Source: JBBRLG01 sp038231495
Lineage (GTDB): Bacteria > Planctomycetota > Planctomycetia > Gemmatales > Gemmataceae
Length of the DNA stretch: 7,497 nucleotides
Direction: 5' to 3'
Assembly (NCBI GenBank): GCA_038231495.1
Contig: JBBRLG010000380.1
Location: 1 to 7,497, forward strand
The notes under the pieces are model-generated. The model did not search any database. It saw only the letters and a program-made list of their open reading frames with translations, and had not been told where the DNA came from. Positions 1 to 7,497 of this stretch are shown here, one piece after another. Position 1 is the first letter of the stretch; the number at the start of each line of letters is the position of its first letter. The position numbers and the translations under genes are program-made.

Positions 1-18
1 CCCGCCGGCCCCAATCCT

Positions 19-321
19 CTACCCCCGACACTCCGGACCTTTCTTCGGCTCCCTCCGTTCCGTGATGTTGCCGCCATTCCCTTTCAGCACGGCCACCCGT
101 TCCGCGTTTAATTGAATGTATTGCGTCCACGGGCCGGGCACGTTCGCGTCGAAAAAGATCGCTTCGACGGGGCACTCCGGTACGCACGCCTCGCAATCGA
201 TGCACTCGTCCGGGTCAATGTAAAGCATTTCTCCGTCGTGGTAGAAGCAATCACAAGGACATACGACCACGCAATCCGTGTACTTGCAATCATGACAAGG
301 TTCGCAAACGACAAAGGCCAT
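19..321 (-). CDS. fdxA: 7Fe (3Fe-4S/4Fe-4S) ferredoxin, FdxA type
   Basis: A 100-residue soluble electron carrier of the Azotobacter FdI/FdxA type; the family carries one [3Fe-4S] and one [4Fe-4S] cluster in the cytoplasm. Seen in the sequence: the N-terminus MAFVV, then C9-x2-C12-x4-C17-x3-C21-P and C40-x2-C43-x2-C46-x3-C50-P. By analogy with FdI, C9, C17 and C50 bind the 3Fe cluster, C21, C40, C43 and C46 bind the 4Fe cluster, and C12 and C25 are the conserved free cysteines. The tail after about residue 55 has the family's IQLNAE segment and an NITE motif. Two cysteines are extra compared with FdI: C6 (making C6-x2-C9) and C23. The ATG at 321 is chosen because AAAGGAG lies 8 nt upstream and the family begins MAFVV. 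A GTG at 363 would add 14 residues but sits at the predicted transcription start. The gene lies 210 bp downstream of a sigma-54 activator gene and has its own -24/-12 promoter. The electron partner is unknown. Confidence 0.93.
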   Translation of the reverse strand: MAFVVCEPCHDCKYTDCVVVCPCDCFYHDGEMLYIDPDECIDCEACVPECPVEAIFFDANVPGPWTQYIQLNAERVAVLKGNGGNITERREPKKGPECRG

Positions 322-329
322 GAGACCTG

Positions 330-336
330 CTCCTTT
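330..336 (-). promoter_or_regulatory. Shine-Dalgarno sequence of fdxA
   Basis: AAAGGAG on the minus strand, 8 nt before the ATG at 321. It is the clearest ribosome binding site in the window and decides the fdxA start in favour of the MAFVV reading over the in-frame GTG at 363. Confidence 0.85.
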
Positions 337-372
337 CCGACTTCGGGGAATTCGATCACGCACAATCCCTTT

Positions 373-390
373 GGCAAGCCGTGTGCCGGC
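373..390 (-). promoter_or_regulatory. Candidate sigma-54 (-24/-12) promoter of fdxA
   Basis: Read on the minus strand the site is CGGCAC-ACGGC-TTGC (388 down to 374). The consensus is TGGCAC-N5-TTGC, so nine of ten specified bases match and the GG and GC elements have exact spacing (first G at 387, G of GC at 375, 12 nt apart). With the C at 374 taken as -12, transcription would start near 362, giving a leader of about 40 nt that contains the AAAGGAG of fdxA. The site is non-coding and lies just downstream of a gene for a sigma-54-dependent activator, which makes a chance match less likely. The start site itself is inferred. Confidence 0.65.
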
Positions 391-487
391 GCGAGGAGTT
401 GTTCGACGGATTGCCGAAACCCCAGTAAATCAGGGAGTTTGTGGCGACCTGGGGCGATGCGGGCGGGAAATGCACGGAGCCAGAGCC

Positions 488-511
488 GACCAAGGGTGGT
501 CAGAATGACCA
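488..511. promoter_or_regulatory. Candidate enhancer: three TGGTCA/TGACCA-type half-sites
   Basis: On the plus strand the stretch reads GACCA (488-492), 4 nt, TGGTCA (497-502), 3 nt, TGACCA (506-511). The second and third half-sites form a perfect 6-bp inverted repeat around GAA; the first and second form a 5-bp inverted repeat around AGGG. The cluster lies about 126-149 bp upstream of the predicted fdxA start, a usual distance for binding sites of sigma-54 activators. It could instead be a small hairpin after the activator gene, whose stop is about 20 bp away, but no T-run follows on the minus strand, so a terminator is less likely. Confidence 0.45.
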
Positions 512-531
512 AAGGAAGTCGTCCGGTTGGA

Positions 532-1614
<1,083 letters not shown>

Positions 1615-1642
1615 GCAGACATGGTAGCAACTGAACGCCGAA

Positions 1643-1690
1643 TTGCCGCTTGCGGCTTTGCGGTCTTTCCCGCAAAGCCGCAAGCGGCAA
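1643..1690. repeat. Perfect inverted repeat, 21-bp arms, 6-nt loop
   Basis: The arms are 1643-1663 and 1670-1690, exactly complementary over 21 bp, with TCTTTC between them. Each arm begins or ends with the shared core TTGCCGCTTGCGGCTTTGC, which itself contains the short palindrome GCCGC-TT-GCGGC. The element starts 4 bp after the VWA gene stop and ends 28 bp before the activator start, so it fills most of the 80-bp gap. No T-run follows on the minus strand, so it is not a classical intrinsic terminator, though the RNA would form a very stable hairpin. Related copies lie at 4011-4031 and 6298-6345. Confidence 0.95.
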
Positions 1691-1694
1691 ATAC

Positions 1695-4001
1695 TTACAC
1701 CATCCCCCAGCGCCGGCGGAGCAACCACTCGCCGGACAGCACCGCCACGAACGCCAGGAAGAACAGCATGAAGAACGGCGACAGCTTCGTCGTCCGCCAG
1801 TTCGGATACTGCCGCAGGGCCGAACGCCTCTTCTCCTGCGGCTGCTTCTGGAACTGCTGCAAGAACGGCCCCAAGTCCTTCGCCAAATGAAACTCGCCAC
1901 CGCCCGCCGCCGATAGCTTTTTCAGGAACTCGTGGTCCGCCGCCCGGCGCGTCATTTCCAGATCGTCGTCGTACACCATGAACCGCGCCGACGCCCGGTC
2001 GCTCACCGGGTCGCCGCTGGGATCCTTGCCTTCGCCGGACACCTCGAGACGGTATTCGCCGGGTGCCTCCGTGTTGACGAACGTGCCGCGGTTTTCCTTG
2101 CCGTTACGCACCGTCGCGACCGTCTTGCGCAGGTTGTTCGGGCCAGTCACCTCGACCTTGTAATCGCCGTTCTCGATCGGCACATTGCCCTTGCTGCGCA
2201 TTTCGACGCGGAAACCCAGGTCGTTGTGCAACGGCAAGCGGCGCGTGTCGGGGATGACGCGAACGCTGCCCTCCATGTCGTCCTGCCGAGCCAGCCAGAT
2301 CACCAGCCGCCGCCAAAATTGGTGGTGCATCGCCTTGGTTTCCGGGTTGCGAATCCATTTGTGCGTCGTGTCGCCGCCGAACGCCAGCGTGCGGCCCTCG
2401 CCGTACTTGCCCGCGACCAGGAGCGGCCGCTTCGTCGCCGACTCGGCCACGACTTTCGCCACGCCTGGTTTCAAGGTGCCGAGCAGTGTCGTGCTCGGCT
2501 CCAGTTCGTGCAGCTTGCCCCAGGCGCGGGCCGCGTCCTCTTTCTTGTCGGTCAGCTGCATGAAGTATTTGAACTCGCTCAGGCCGTCGGCGGTCGGGAA
2601 CAGCTGCGTCCCGTTCTCACTCTGCCCTTGCACGTCGAGATTGACAGGCAGCACGTCCGCGATTTCCGTCCCCTGCCAGTCGCCGTTGCCGAAGTTGGCG
2701 TAGCCGCCGAGCACGATGAGGCCGGACCCCTTATCGACCAGCTTCTTGATCTCGGCCAGCGCCCGCGGGTGGGCGGCACGCATCTGCTTCGCCGTCACGT
2801 CGCCGAGGATAATCACGTCATATTGCTGCCGGTCGAACTGGAAGAGGCCGTCGCCATTACCCGCCGCCGGTTGGTCGCCGCGCAGCCAGACCGGGTACAG
2901 GCGAATGCGCGACTCTTCGGCGAGTGCGTCGCAGATCCTCTGCGGTTCCCCCGCGCGCATCTTGTCCACGAGCAAGACGCTGATGCCTTCCTGGGTGACG
3001 GTGACGTAGGTGTCGATGGAGTTGTTGTGCGGGTTGACCTCGCCCTGGAGCGTGTCGATACGCACCGTCACCTTGACCTCGCCGGCCTTGGCGGGGGCGT
3101 TACACTTGATCGACACCTCGTTGTTGGTCGACAGTGCCAAAACGGTGTCCTGGGCCTGCACCTCAATATCGTCGAGGAACAGGCGCACGCGCACCTTGCG
3201 GTTCTCGAAACCGGGCGCATCGACCGTGATCTTTGCGGTCAGCTCGGCCTTGATCGGCACCTGTGGCGACGGCGAGGTCGTGATGCCGGTAACGGCAATG
3301 TCTTGCTGGCGGTCGCTCGTGGTCGGCTTGCCCAGGGCGAAGGTGTGGATCAAACAGGGGTGCTTGCGCCAGCGCGCCGCCTCGGTCAGTGCCGGTATCT
3401 TGGTACCGTTGTCCGCGCCGTCGCTGAAAACGAGTAGGCCCAGCATTGGTTGCTGGCCGTTGCGGCCGTCGTAGACGGAGCGCAGCATGGTGCCGAAGTC
3501 GGTGCGCTTGCCGTCCGGTTTGCCGAGTTCCGCGACCGTGACTTCCGTGGCGTCGCCGGCGAAGCGATAAAAGACCACGTCAATCTTCTTGTCGTCGGCG
3601 AGCTTCTTGAGCGCGGGAGCGTTGTCCTTGAGGACGCGCTGCAAATAGGCCCAACGCGACTGGTTGTCCAACTCGTCGAGGATCGACATGCTCTCGGAGC
3701 CGTCGATGGCGACGAGGACGAGGCCGCGCTTGTCGGACGGGTCGTCGAAACCGAGCGACGGCCGCAGGATGGCCAGGAACACCAGCAGGCACGCGCCGAG
3801 CCGCAACAGCACGATCGGCACCATGCGCCGGCCCACACTTTTTGGCCCGATGAGGTAACTGCCGAGGCTCAGGCCGACGGCCATGAGTGGCAGCAGCACC
3901 AGCAAGCCGATTAGCAGCACATAGAGGACCGGCCCCAGAACGCCCGTCCCCGGGGCGTCGAGCTTGGACCACGGCCAGATGGGATCGAAGTTCAGGGACA
4001 T
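1695..4001 (-). CDS. Membrane-anchored VWA protein with glutamine-amidotransferase-like domain
   Basis: A 768-residue protein of the family often annotated in planctomycetes as VWA-domain or glutamine-amidotransferase-like; its biochemical role is not known to me. Seen in order: membrane helices at about 21-51 and 61-79, followed by the LRP motif that BatA-like proteins show there; a VWA domain (about 92-235) with the metal-site residues D100-x-S102-x-S104, probably T167, and D194 in VFSDGAD; a beta-rich segment (about 236-338); an amidotransferase-like fold (about 339-460, with VDKGSGLIVLGG) that continues to a KYGEGRTLAFGGD segment near 532-544; another beta-rich segment; and a C-terminal helix (about 742-760) followed by LRRRW. 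Positive residues between the first two helices and after the last place the large middle part in the periplasm. I see no Gly-x-Cys-x-Gly nucleophile, so amide transfer is unlikely. The ATG at 4001 is preceded by GGGGA at a 6-nt spacing. It lies 31 bp after its BatA-type neighbour and is probably co-transcribed with it. Confidence 0.88.
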   Translation of the reverse strand: MSLNFDPIWPWSKLDAPGTGVLGPVLYVLLIGLLVLLPLMAVGLSLGSYLIGPKSVGRRMVPIVLLRLGACLLVFLAILRPSLGFDDPSDKRGLVLVAIDGSESMSILDELDNQSRWAYLQRVLKDNAPALKKLADDKKIDVVFYRFAGDATEVTVAELGKPDGKRTDFGTMLRSVYDGRNGQQPMLGLLVFSDGADNGTKIPALTEAARWRKHPCLIHTFALGKPTTSDRQQDIAVTGITTSPSPQVPIKAELTAKITVDAPGFENRKVRVRLFLDDIEVQAQDTVLALSTNNEVSIKCNAPAKAGEVKVTVRIDTLQGEVNPHNNSIDTYVTVTQEGISVLLVDKMRAGEPQRICDALAEESRIRLYPVWLRGDQPAAGNGDGLFQFDRQQYDVIILGDVTAKQMRAAHPRALAEIKKLVDKGSGLIVLGGYANFGNGDWQGTEIADVLPVNLDVQGQSENGTQLFPTADGLSEFKYFMQLTDKKEDAARAWGKLHELEPSTTLLGTLKPGVAKVVAESATKRPLLVAGKYGEGRTLAFGGDTTHKWIRNPETKAMHHQFWRRLVIWLARQDDMEGSVRVIPDTRRLPLHNDLGFRVEMRSKGNVPIENGDYKVEVTGPNNLRKTVATVRNGKENRGTFVNTEAPGEYRLEVSGEGKDPSGDPVSDRASARFMVYDDDLEMTRRAADHEFLKKLSAAGGGEFHLAKDLGPFLQQFQKQPQEKRRSALRQYPNWRTTKLSPFFMLFFLAFVAVLSGEWLLRRRWGMV

Positions 4002-4007
4002 GTGAAT

Positions 4008-4012
4008 TCCCC
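4008..4012 (-). promoter_or_regulatory. Probable ribosome binding site of the VWA gene, overlapping the repeat arm
   Basis: GGGGA on the minus strand, 6 nt before the ATG at 4001. Its first two G residues (4012 and 4011) are the end of the solo repeat arm, so the repeat contributes part of the site. It supports the start at 4001 over a TTG at 4031 that would translate the repeat itself. Confidence 0.5.
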
Positions 4013-4031
4013 GCAAAGCCGCAAGCGGCAA
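4011..4031. repeat. Solo arm of the TTGCCGCTTGCGGCTTTGC repeat
   Basis: This 21-bp sequence is identical to the right arm of the inverted repeat at 1643-1690, but no second arm is present. It starts 1 bp after the stop codon of the BatA-type gene and takes up 21 of the 31 bp between that gene and the VWA gene. The arm can form a small GCCGC/GCGGC hairpin by itself. It may be a half-copy left after loss of one arm, or a single unit of the same family. Confidence 0.9.
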
Positions 4032-4032
4032 T

Positions 4033-6261
4033 TCAAGACGGCACGACCGTTCCTGCTTGACGGCGCGTGAACAGGTTCGCCAACAGGCTCTCGACCGGCA
4101 GCAGTAACAGCAGGAACAGCATTAAATAGGGTAACAGCTCGCTCACCTGCGACCAACGGCCCGCTAGCAATTCGGACAGGCTGCCCGCCCGCTCCACCGG
4201 CAGTACCGTGTCGTTGCCGAGTGCCGCTTCAATGTCTTCGACCGGCACGCGCTCTAGCCAGAACTCCTCCGGACGGACGTTCGTGCTAAAGGCGGCGGCG
4301 TTGCGCTCGTCCTTACCGCTGCCGCGGATGAAGAAGTTGCCGGCCTCCAGGGTCGCCGGGATTTCCAGGCTCGACTGGTCCGCCGTCGGCGCGAGCGTGC
4401 TTTCCGACTCCGACAAGCCCGGCCCGAACAGCTTGAACGGCGGCGTAAACGTCGGCCCCGGCAGCGGCACCGTGAAGCGCTGCCGGCACAGGTAATTCAA
4501 TTCAACCGCCGTGCCCTCGCCGGCCAGGCTGCGGCACACCAGGTCCACCAGCACCAGGCCGAACGACGAATCGGTCCAGTAGTTGTGCCAAAGGCGGTTG
4601 CCTTCCATAAGGCCGCCGTCCAACGGCACCGTGAACTGCACGACGCGGCCCGCCTTGACAGATCGTTCCAGGAGCGCGGGGTTTTTCGCGTCGTCGTCGT
4701 AAACGGCAAGTTTGGTCGTCGTCGTGTCGTCCGCGGGCTTCACGGCCCAGTAGCCGTTGGCGCGCGGCCGCAGGTCGTCGCGGCGGAAGTCCGGATCGAC
4801 GGTCTTGCTCCACTTGTCGAGCGCCGCGGTGATCGGATGGCCGCCCGCATAGCCGGCCCACGGCACGCCCGGTTGCGGGTCGCCCTTGTCGTTCTTTTCC
4901 GGCACGACGATCCAGTTTTCGAGCGTGGCCGGTAGCACCGCTTTCCCGCCCTCGTTGAAGGCGTCGCGGTCCTTGGCCATGTTCGGACCGCCGGGCACGA
5001 TTACCAGACCGCCGCCGCCGTGGACGTAGGCGGCAAGTTGCGACCACAACGCCGGGGGCGGGGCGGCCTCAAACAGGCAGACGACCTTGTACGCCTGCAA
5101 CTCCTTCAAGCCGAGCTTGCCGGCGTCTTCCAGCGTACGCACGTCGGCCTCGAACATGCCCGGTGCGTACGTCAGTGCCTTGGCCCACACCCGCGCCAGG
5201 TCCGGCCGGTCGGTCTTGTTCGGGATCAGCGTCAGCACCTTGCGCCTATTGCGGATCGCAAAAGTAGCGTAACGACTGTTGTTCGATGGCAGCGCGTCGT
5301 TGGTGCCGAGCCGCACGGTGATCTGGTAGGCGGCCGGCACCATCGGCGCGGTCCGTTCAAAGACGAAAATCTTGCTCTCATCCTTGCCCAGCTTGACGGA
5401 CTGGCGGTCCACGTCGGGTTCGTTCTCCAACTGGCATTGCAGTTCCGTTTCGCCGGCGACCTCGCCCGTCGCGCGGACGGTGGCCAGGATGCGCATCGCC
5501 TGGCCCGGCGCGGCAATCGGCGGGTCGATCTCCACCGCATCGATGGACAGGTCGCGCGGGTTGTCCACGCCCACGTCCACGTAGACGACGGTGACGCCTT
5601 CGGGAATTTGAATCTTCGCCGCAGCCTTGCCGTCCCAACTCGCGGCGGTGCGGTCGGAAAAGACGTAGAGGAAACGCGGCACCACGTCGGCGTTCTTACC
5701 CAGATCGCCGAGCAGGTCGCAGGCGTGTTCGAGTTGGCGGTTGAGCGGCCAGTTACCGGGCCGCAGGTGCAGGTTATCGATGCGCGTCCGGGCCTGGGAC
5801 GCCGTCAGCCATTCGCGGCCGCGGTCGTCGCCGCCGGGTTCCTCGGCACTGTCCAGAACCGCGATACGGCTGCCGCCGGCCGTCTCGTTGAGCAGTTCGC
5901 GCGCCCGCGCCTTCGCCTCTTCGAGCCGCGTCTGGGTGCCGACGCTGTACTCCATGCTGGGGCTGGTGTCGAAGAGAAACACCGCCGCAACCTCCTGGTC
6001 GGGGGCGAACGGAATCTTGCCCGTCTGCACGCGCGGCCGGGCCAGCGCCAGGCACAGTAGCGCGATCAACAACATGCGCAGCAGCAAGAGCAGGATGTGT
6101 TGCAGTTGCAGTTTGCGGCGGTTGATGAGCAGTTTTTGGCGGAGAAAGCGGAAGGCCGGAAAGGCGAGTTGCCGCGGCTTCTGCCGCATGATGAGGTGCA
6201 GCAAGATCGGCACGCCGACGAGCAGGAGTCCGCCGAGGAGGTAGCCGTGAATGAACGTCAT
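4033..6261 (-). CDS. BatA-type membrane VWA protein with glutamine-amidotransferase-like domain
   Basis: A 742-residue protein whose first 80 residues match the BatA N-terminal double-helix domain: helix about 6-24, basic loop with MRQKPRQLAFPAFRFL, helix about 54-75, then LALARPRVQ. Seen next: a VWA domain (about 91-235) with FDTSPS giving D98-x-S100-x-S102, and D203 in VFSDRT; a beta-rich segment (about 237-340); an amidotransferase-like fold (about 341-580) with AYVHGGGGLVIVPGG and no visible catalytic cysteine; a second beta-rich segment; and a C-terminal helix (about 709-728) followed by FTRRQ. The charge pattern puts the VWA part in the periplasm. BatA-like proteins usually act with a MoxR ATPase and a DUF58 protein, neither of which is here. 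The start is the ATG at 6261; a TTG at 6345 is in frame but would translate the repeat. No Shine-Dalgarno is seen, but TATAAT lies just upstream. The product likely works with the downstream VWA protein, which has the same layout; function is unassigned. Confidence 0.88.
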   Translation of the reverse strand: MTFIHGYLLGGLLLVGVPILLHLIMRQKPRQLAFPAFRFLRQKLLINRRKLQLQHILLLLLRMLLIALLCLALARPRVQTGKIPFAPDQEVAAVFLFDTSPSMEYSVGTQTRLEEAKARARELLNETAGGSRIAVLDSAEEPGGDDRGREWLTASQARTRIDNLHLRPGNWPLNRQLEHACDLLGDLGKNADVVPRFLYVFSDRTAASWDGKAAAKIQIPEGVTVVYVDVGVDNPRDLSIDAVEIDPPIAAPGQAMRILATVRATGEVAGETELQCQLENEPDVDRQSVKLGKDESKIFVFERTAPMVPAAYQITVRLGTNDALPSNNSRYATFAIRNRRKVLTLIPNKTDRPDLARVWAKALTYAPGMFEADVRTLEDAGKLGLKELQAYKVVCLFEAAPPPALWSQLAAYVHGGGGLVIVPGGPNMAKDRDAFNEGGKAVLPATLENWIVVPEKNDKGDPQPGVPWAGYAGGHPITAALDKWSKTVDPDFRRDDLRPRANGYWAVKPADDTTTTKLAVYDDDAKNPALLERSVKAGRVVQFTVPLDGGLMEGNRLWHNYWTDSSFGLVLVDLVCRSLAGEGTAVELNYLCRQRFTVPLPGPTFTPPFKLFGPGLSESESTLAPTADQSSLEIPATLEAGNFFIRGSGKDERNAAAFSTNVRPEEFWLERVPVEDIEAALGNDTVLPVERAGSLSELLAGRWSQVSELLPYLMLFLLLLLPVESLLANLFTRRQAGTVVPS

Positions 6262-6268
6262 AAACGTT

Positions 6269-6274
6269 ATTATA
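6269..6274 (-). promoter_or_regulatory. Possible -10 box close to the BatA-type start
   Basis: TATAAT on the minus strand, with 7 nt between it and the ATG at 6261, in an AT-rich patch that stands out from the GC-rich surroundings. If used, transcription would begin at or next to the ATG, giving a leaderless message, which fits the missing Shine-Dalgarno. No good -35 hexamer is present at 16-18 nt spacing (TACTAC at 17), so this is weakly supported. Confidence 0.3.
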
Positions 6275-6297
6275 ACCGGCCGGCGGTCGCGGTAGTA

Positions 6298-6345
6298 TTG
6301 CCGCTTGCGGCTTTGCAGGTTGGCTTGCAAAGCCGCAAGCGGCAA
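6298..6345. repeat. Perfect inverted repeat, 20-bp arms, 8-nt loop
   Basis: The arms are 6298-6317 and 6326-6345, perfectly complementary over 20 bp around GGTTGGCT. The outer 19 bp of each arm is the same core as in the copies at 1643-1690 and 4011-4031; the loop and the innermost bases differ. It begins 6 bp after the glnN stop and ends 36 bp before the BatA-type start. It could act as a 3' hairpin for glnN mRNA, but lacks a T-run on the minus strand. Confidence 0.95.
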
Positions 6346-6351
6346 AGACAG

Positions 6352-7497
<1,146 letters not shown>

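Noticed and set aside
320..508. A 62-codon plus-strand open frame in the gap upstream of fdxA
   Set aside because: No recognisable product, Arg/Pro-rich composition typical of a chance frame, and it covers the fdxA promoter elements on the opposite strand.
1643..1690. The inverted repeats as intrinsic terminators
   Set aside because: The stems are very strong, but neither this copy nor 6298-6345 is followed by a T-run on the minus strand, and the same core occurs as a solo arm between two probably co-transcribed genes. An effect on transcription is possible but not shown.
1615..1728. Upstream extension of the sigma-54 activator by 38 residues
   Set aside because: The extension would translate the 48-bp inverted repeat and overlap the end of the VWA gene; the ATG at 1614 begins a sensible N-terminus.
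1932..3437. A 501-codon open frame on the plus strand opposite the VWA gene
   Set aside because: It is antisense to a gene with clear domain motifs, and its translation is rich in Arg, Val, His and Leu without any recognisable motif, as expected for a shadow frame in GC-rich DNA.
4002..4031. Upstream TTG start giving a VWA protein beginning PLAALR
   Set aside because: The added residues are only a translation of the repeat arm. The ATG at 4001 has a plausible ribosome binding site. The same reasoning rejects the TTG at 6345 for the BatA-type gene.
5020..6060. A 346-codon open frame on the plus strand opposite the BatA-type gene
   Set aside because: Shadow frame: it lies wholly within a well-supported gene on the other strand and shows no motif.
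1643..6345. Repeats as a CRISPR array
   Set aside because: Copies are more than 2 kb apart, sit between genes, are palindromic and have no regular spacers; no cas gene is present.

Overview
The window is GC-rich and every gene I can support lies on the minus strand, so transcription runs from high to low coordinates. In that order it carries: the C-terminal half of a type III glutamine synthetase (glnN, cut by the right edge), two large membrane-anchored von Willebrand factor A (VWA) proteins, a short-N-terminus sigma-54 enhancer-binding activator, and a 7Fe ferredoxin (fdxA). Two large membrane proteins of the BatA/VWA/glutamine-amidotransferase-like architecture, a type III glutamine synthetase, and the intergenic palindrome TTGCCGCTTGCGGCTTTGC together suggest a planctomycete, probably of the Gemmataceae or a related group. 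This assignment is inference from gene content and was not tested by a search.

Right part (about 1690-7497): glnN ends at 6352. The BatA-type protein (4033-6261) and the VWA protein (1695-4001) follow. They are separated by only 31 bp and are very likely co-transcribed. Both have the same plan: two N-terminal membrane helices, a VWA domain with a DxSxS metal-site motif, a beta-rich stretch, a glutamine-amidotransferase-like fold without an obvious catalytic cysteine, and one C-terminal membrane helix. The MoxR ATPase and DUF58 genes that usually accompany such proteins are not in the window.

The three gaps that follow glnN, the BatA-type gene and the VWA gene each contain the same 19-21 bp repeat, starting 1-6 bp after the stop codon. 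Two copies are perfect inverted repeats (48 bp each); the third is a single arm that fills most of the 31-bp gap between the two VWA genes.

Left part (1-1640): the sigma-54 activator is followed by a 210-bp non-coding gap and then fdxA. The gap holds a well-spaced -24/-12 promoter (CGGCAC-N5-TTGC), a predicted start about 40 bp before fdxA, a strong Shine-Dalgarno sequence, and a cluster of three TGGTCA/TGACCA-type half-sites 126-149 bp upstream of the predicted start. The simplest reading is that the activator binds these half-sites and drives the ferredoxin gene through sigma-54 RNA polymerase. The activator's short N-terminus has a Cys-x2-Cys pair and a coiled coil in place of a recognisable sensor domain, so a redox or metal signal is possible. 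This unit is the most interesting hypothesis in the window.
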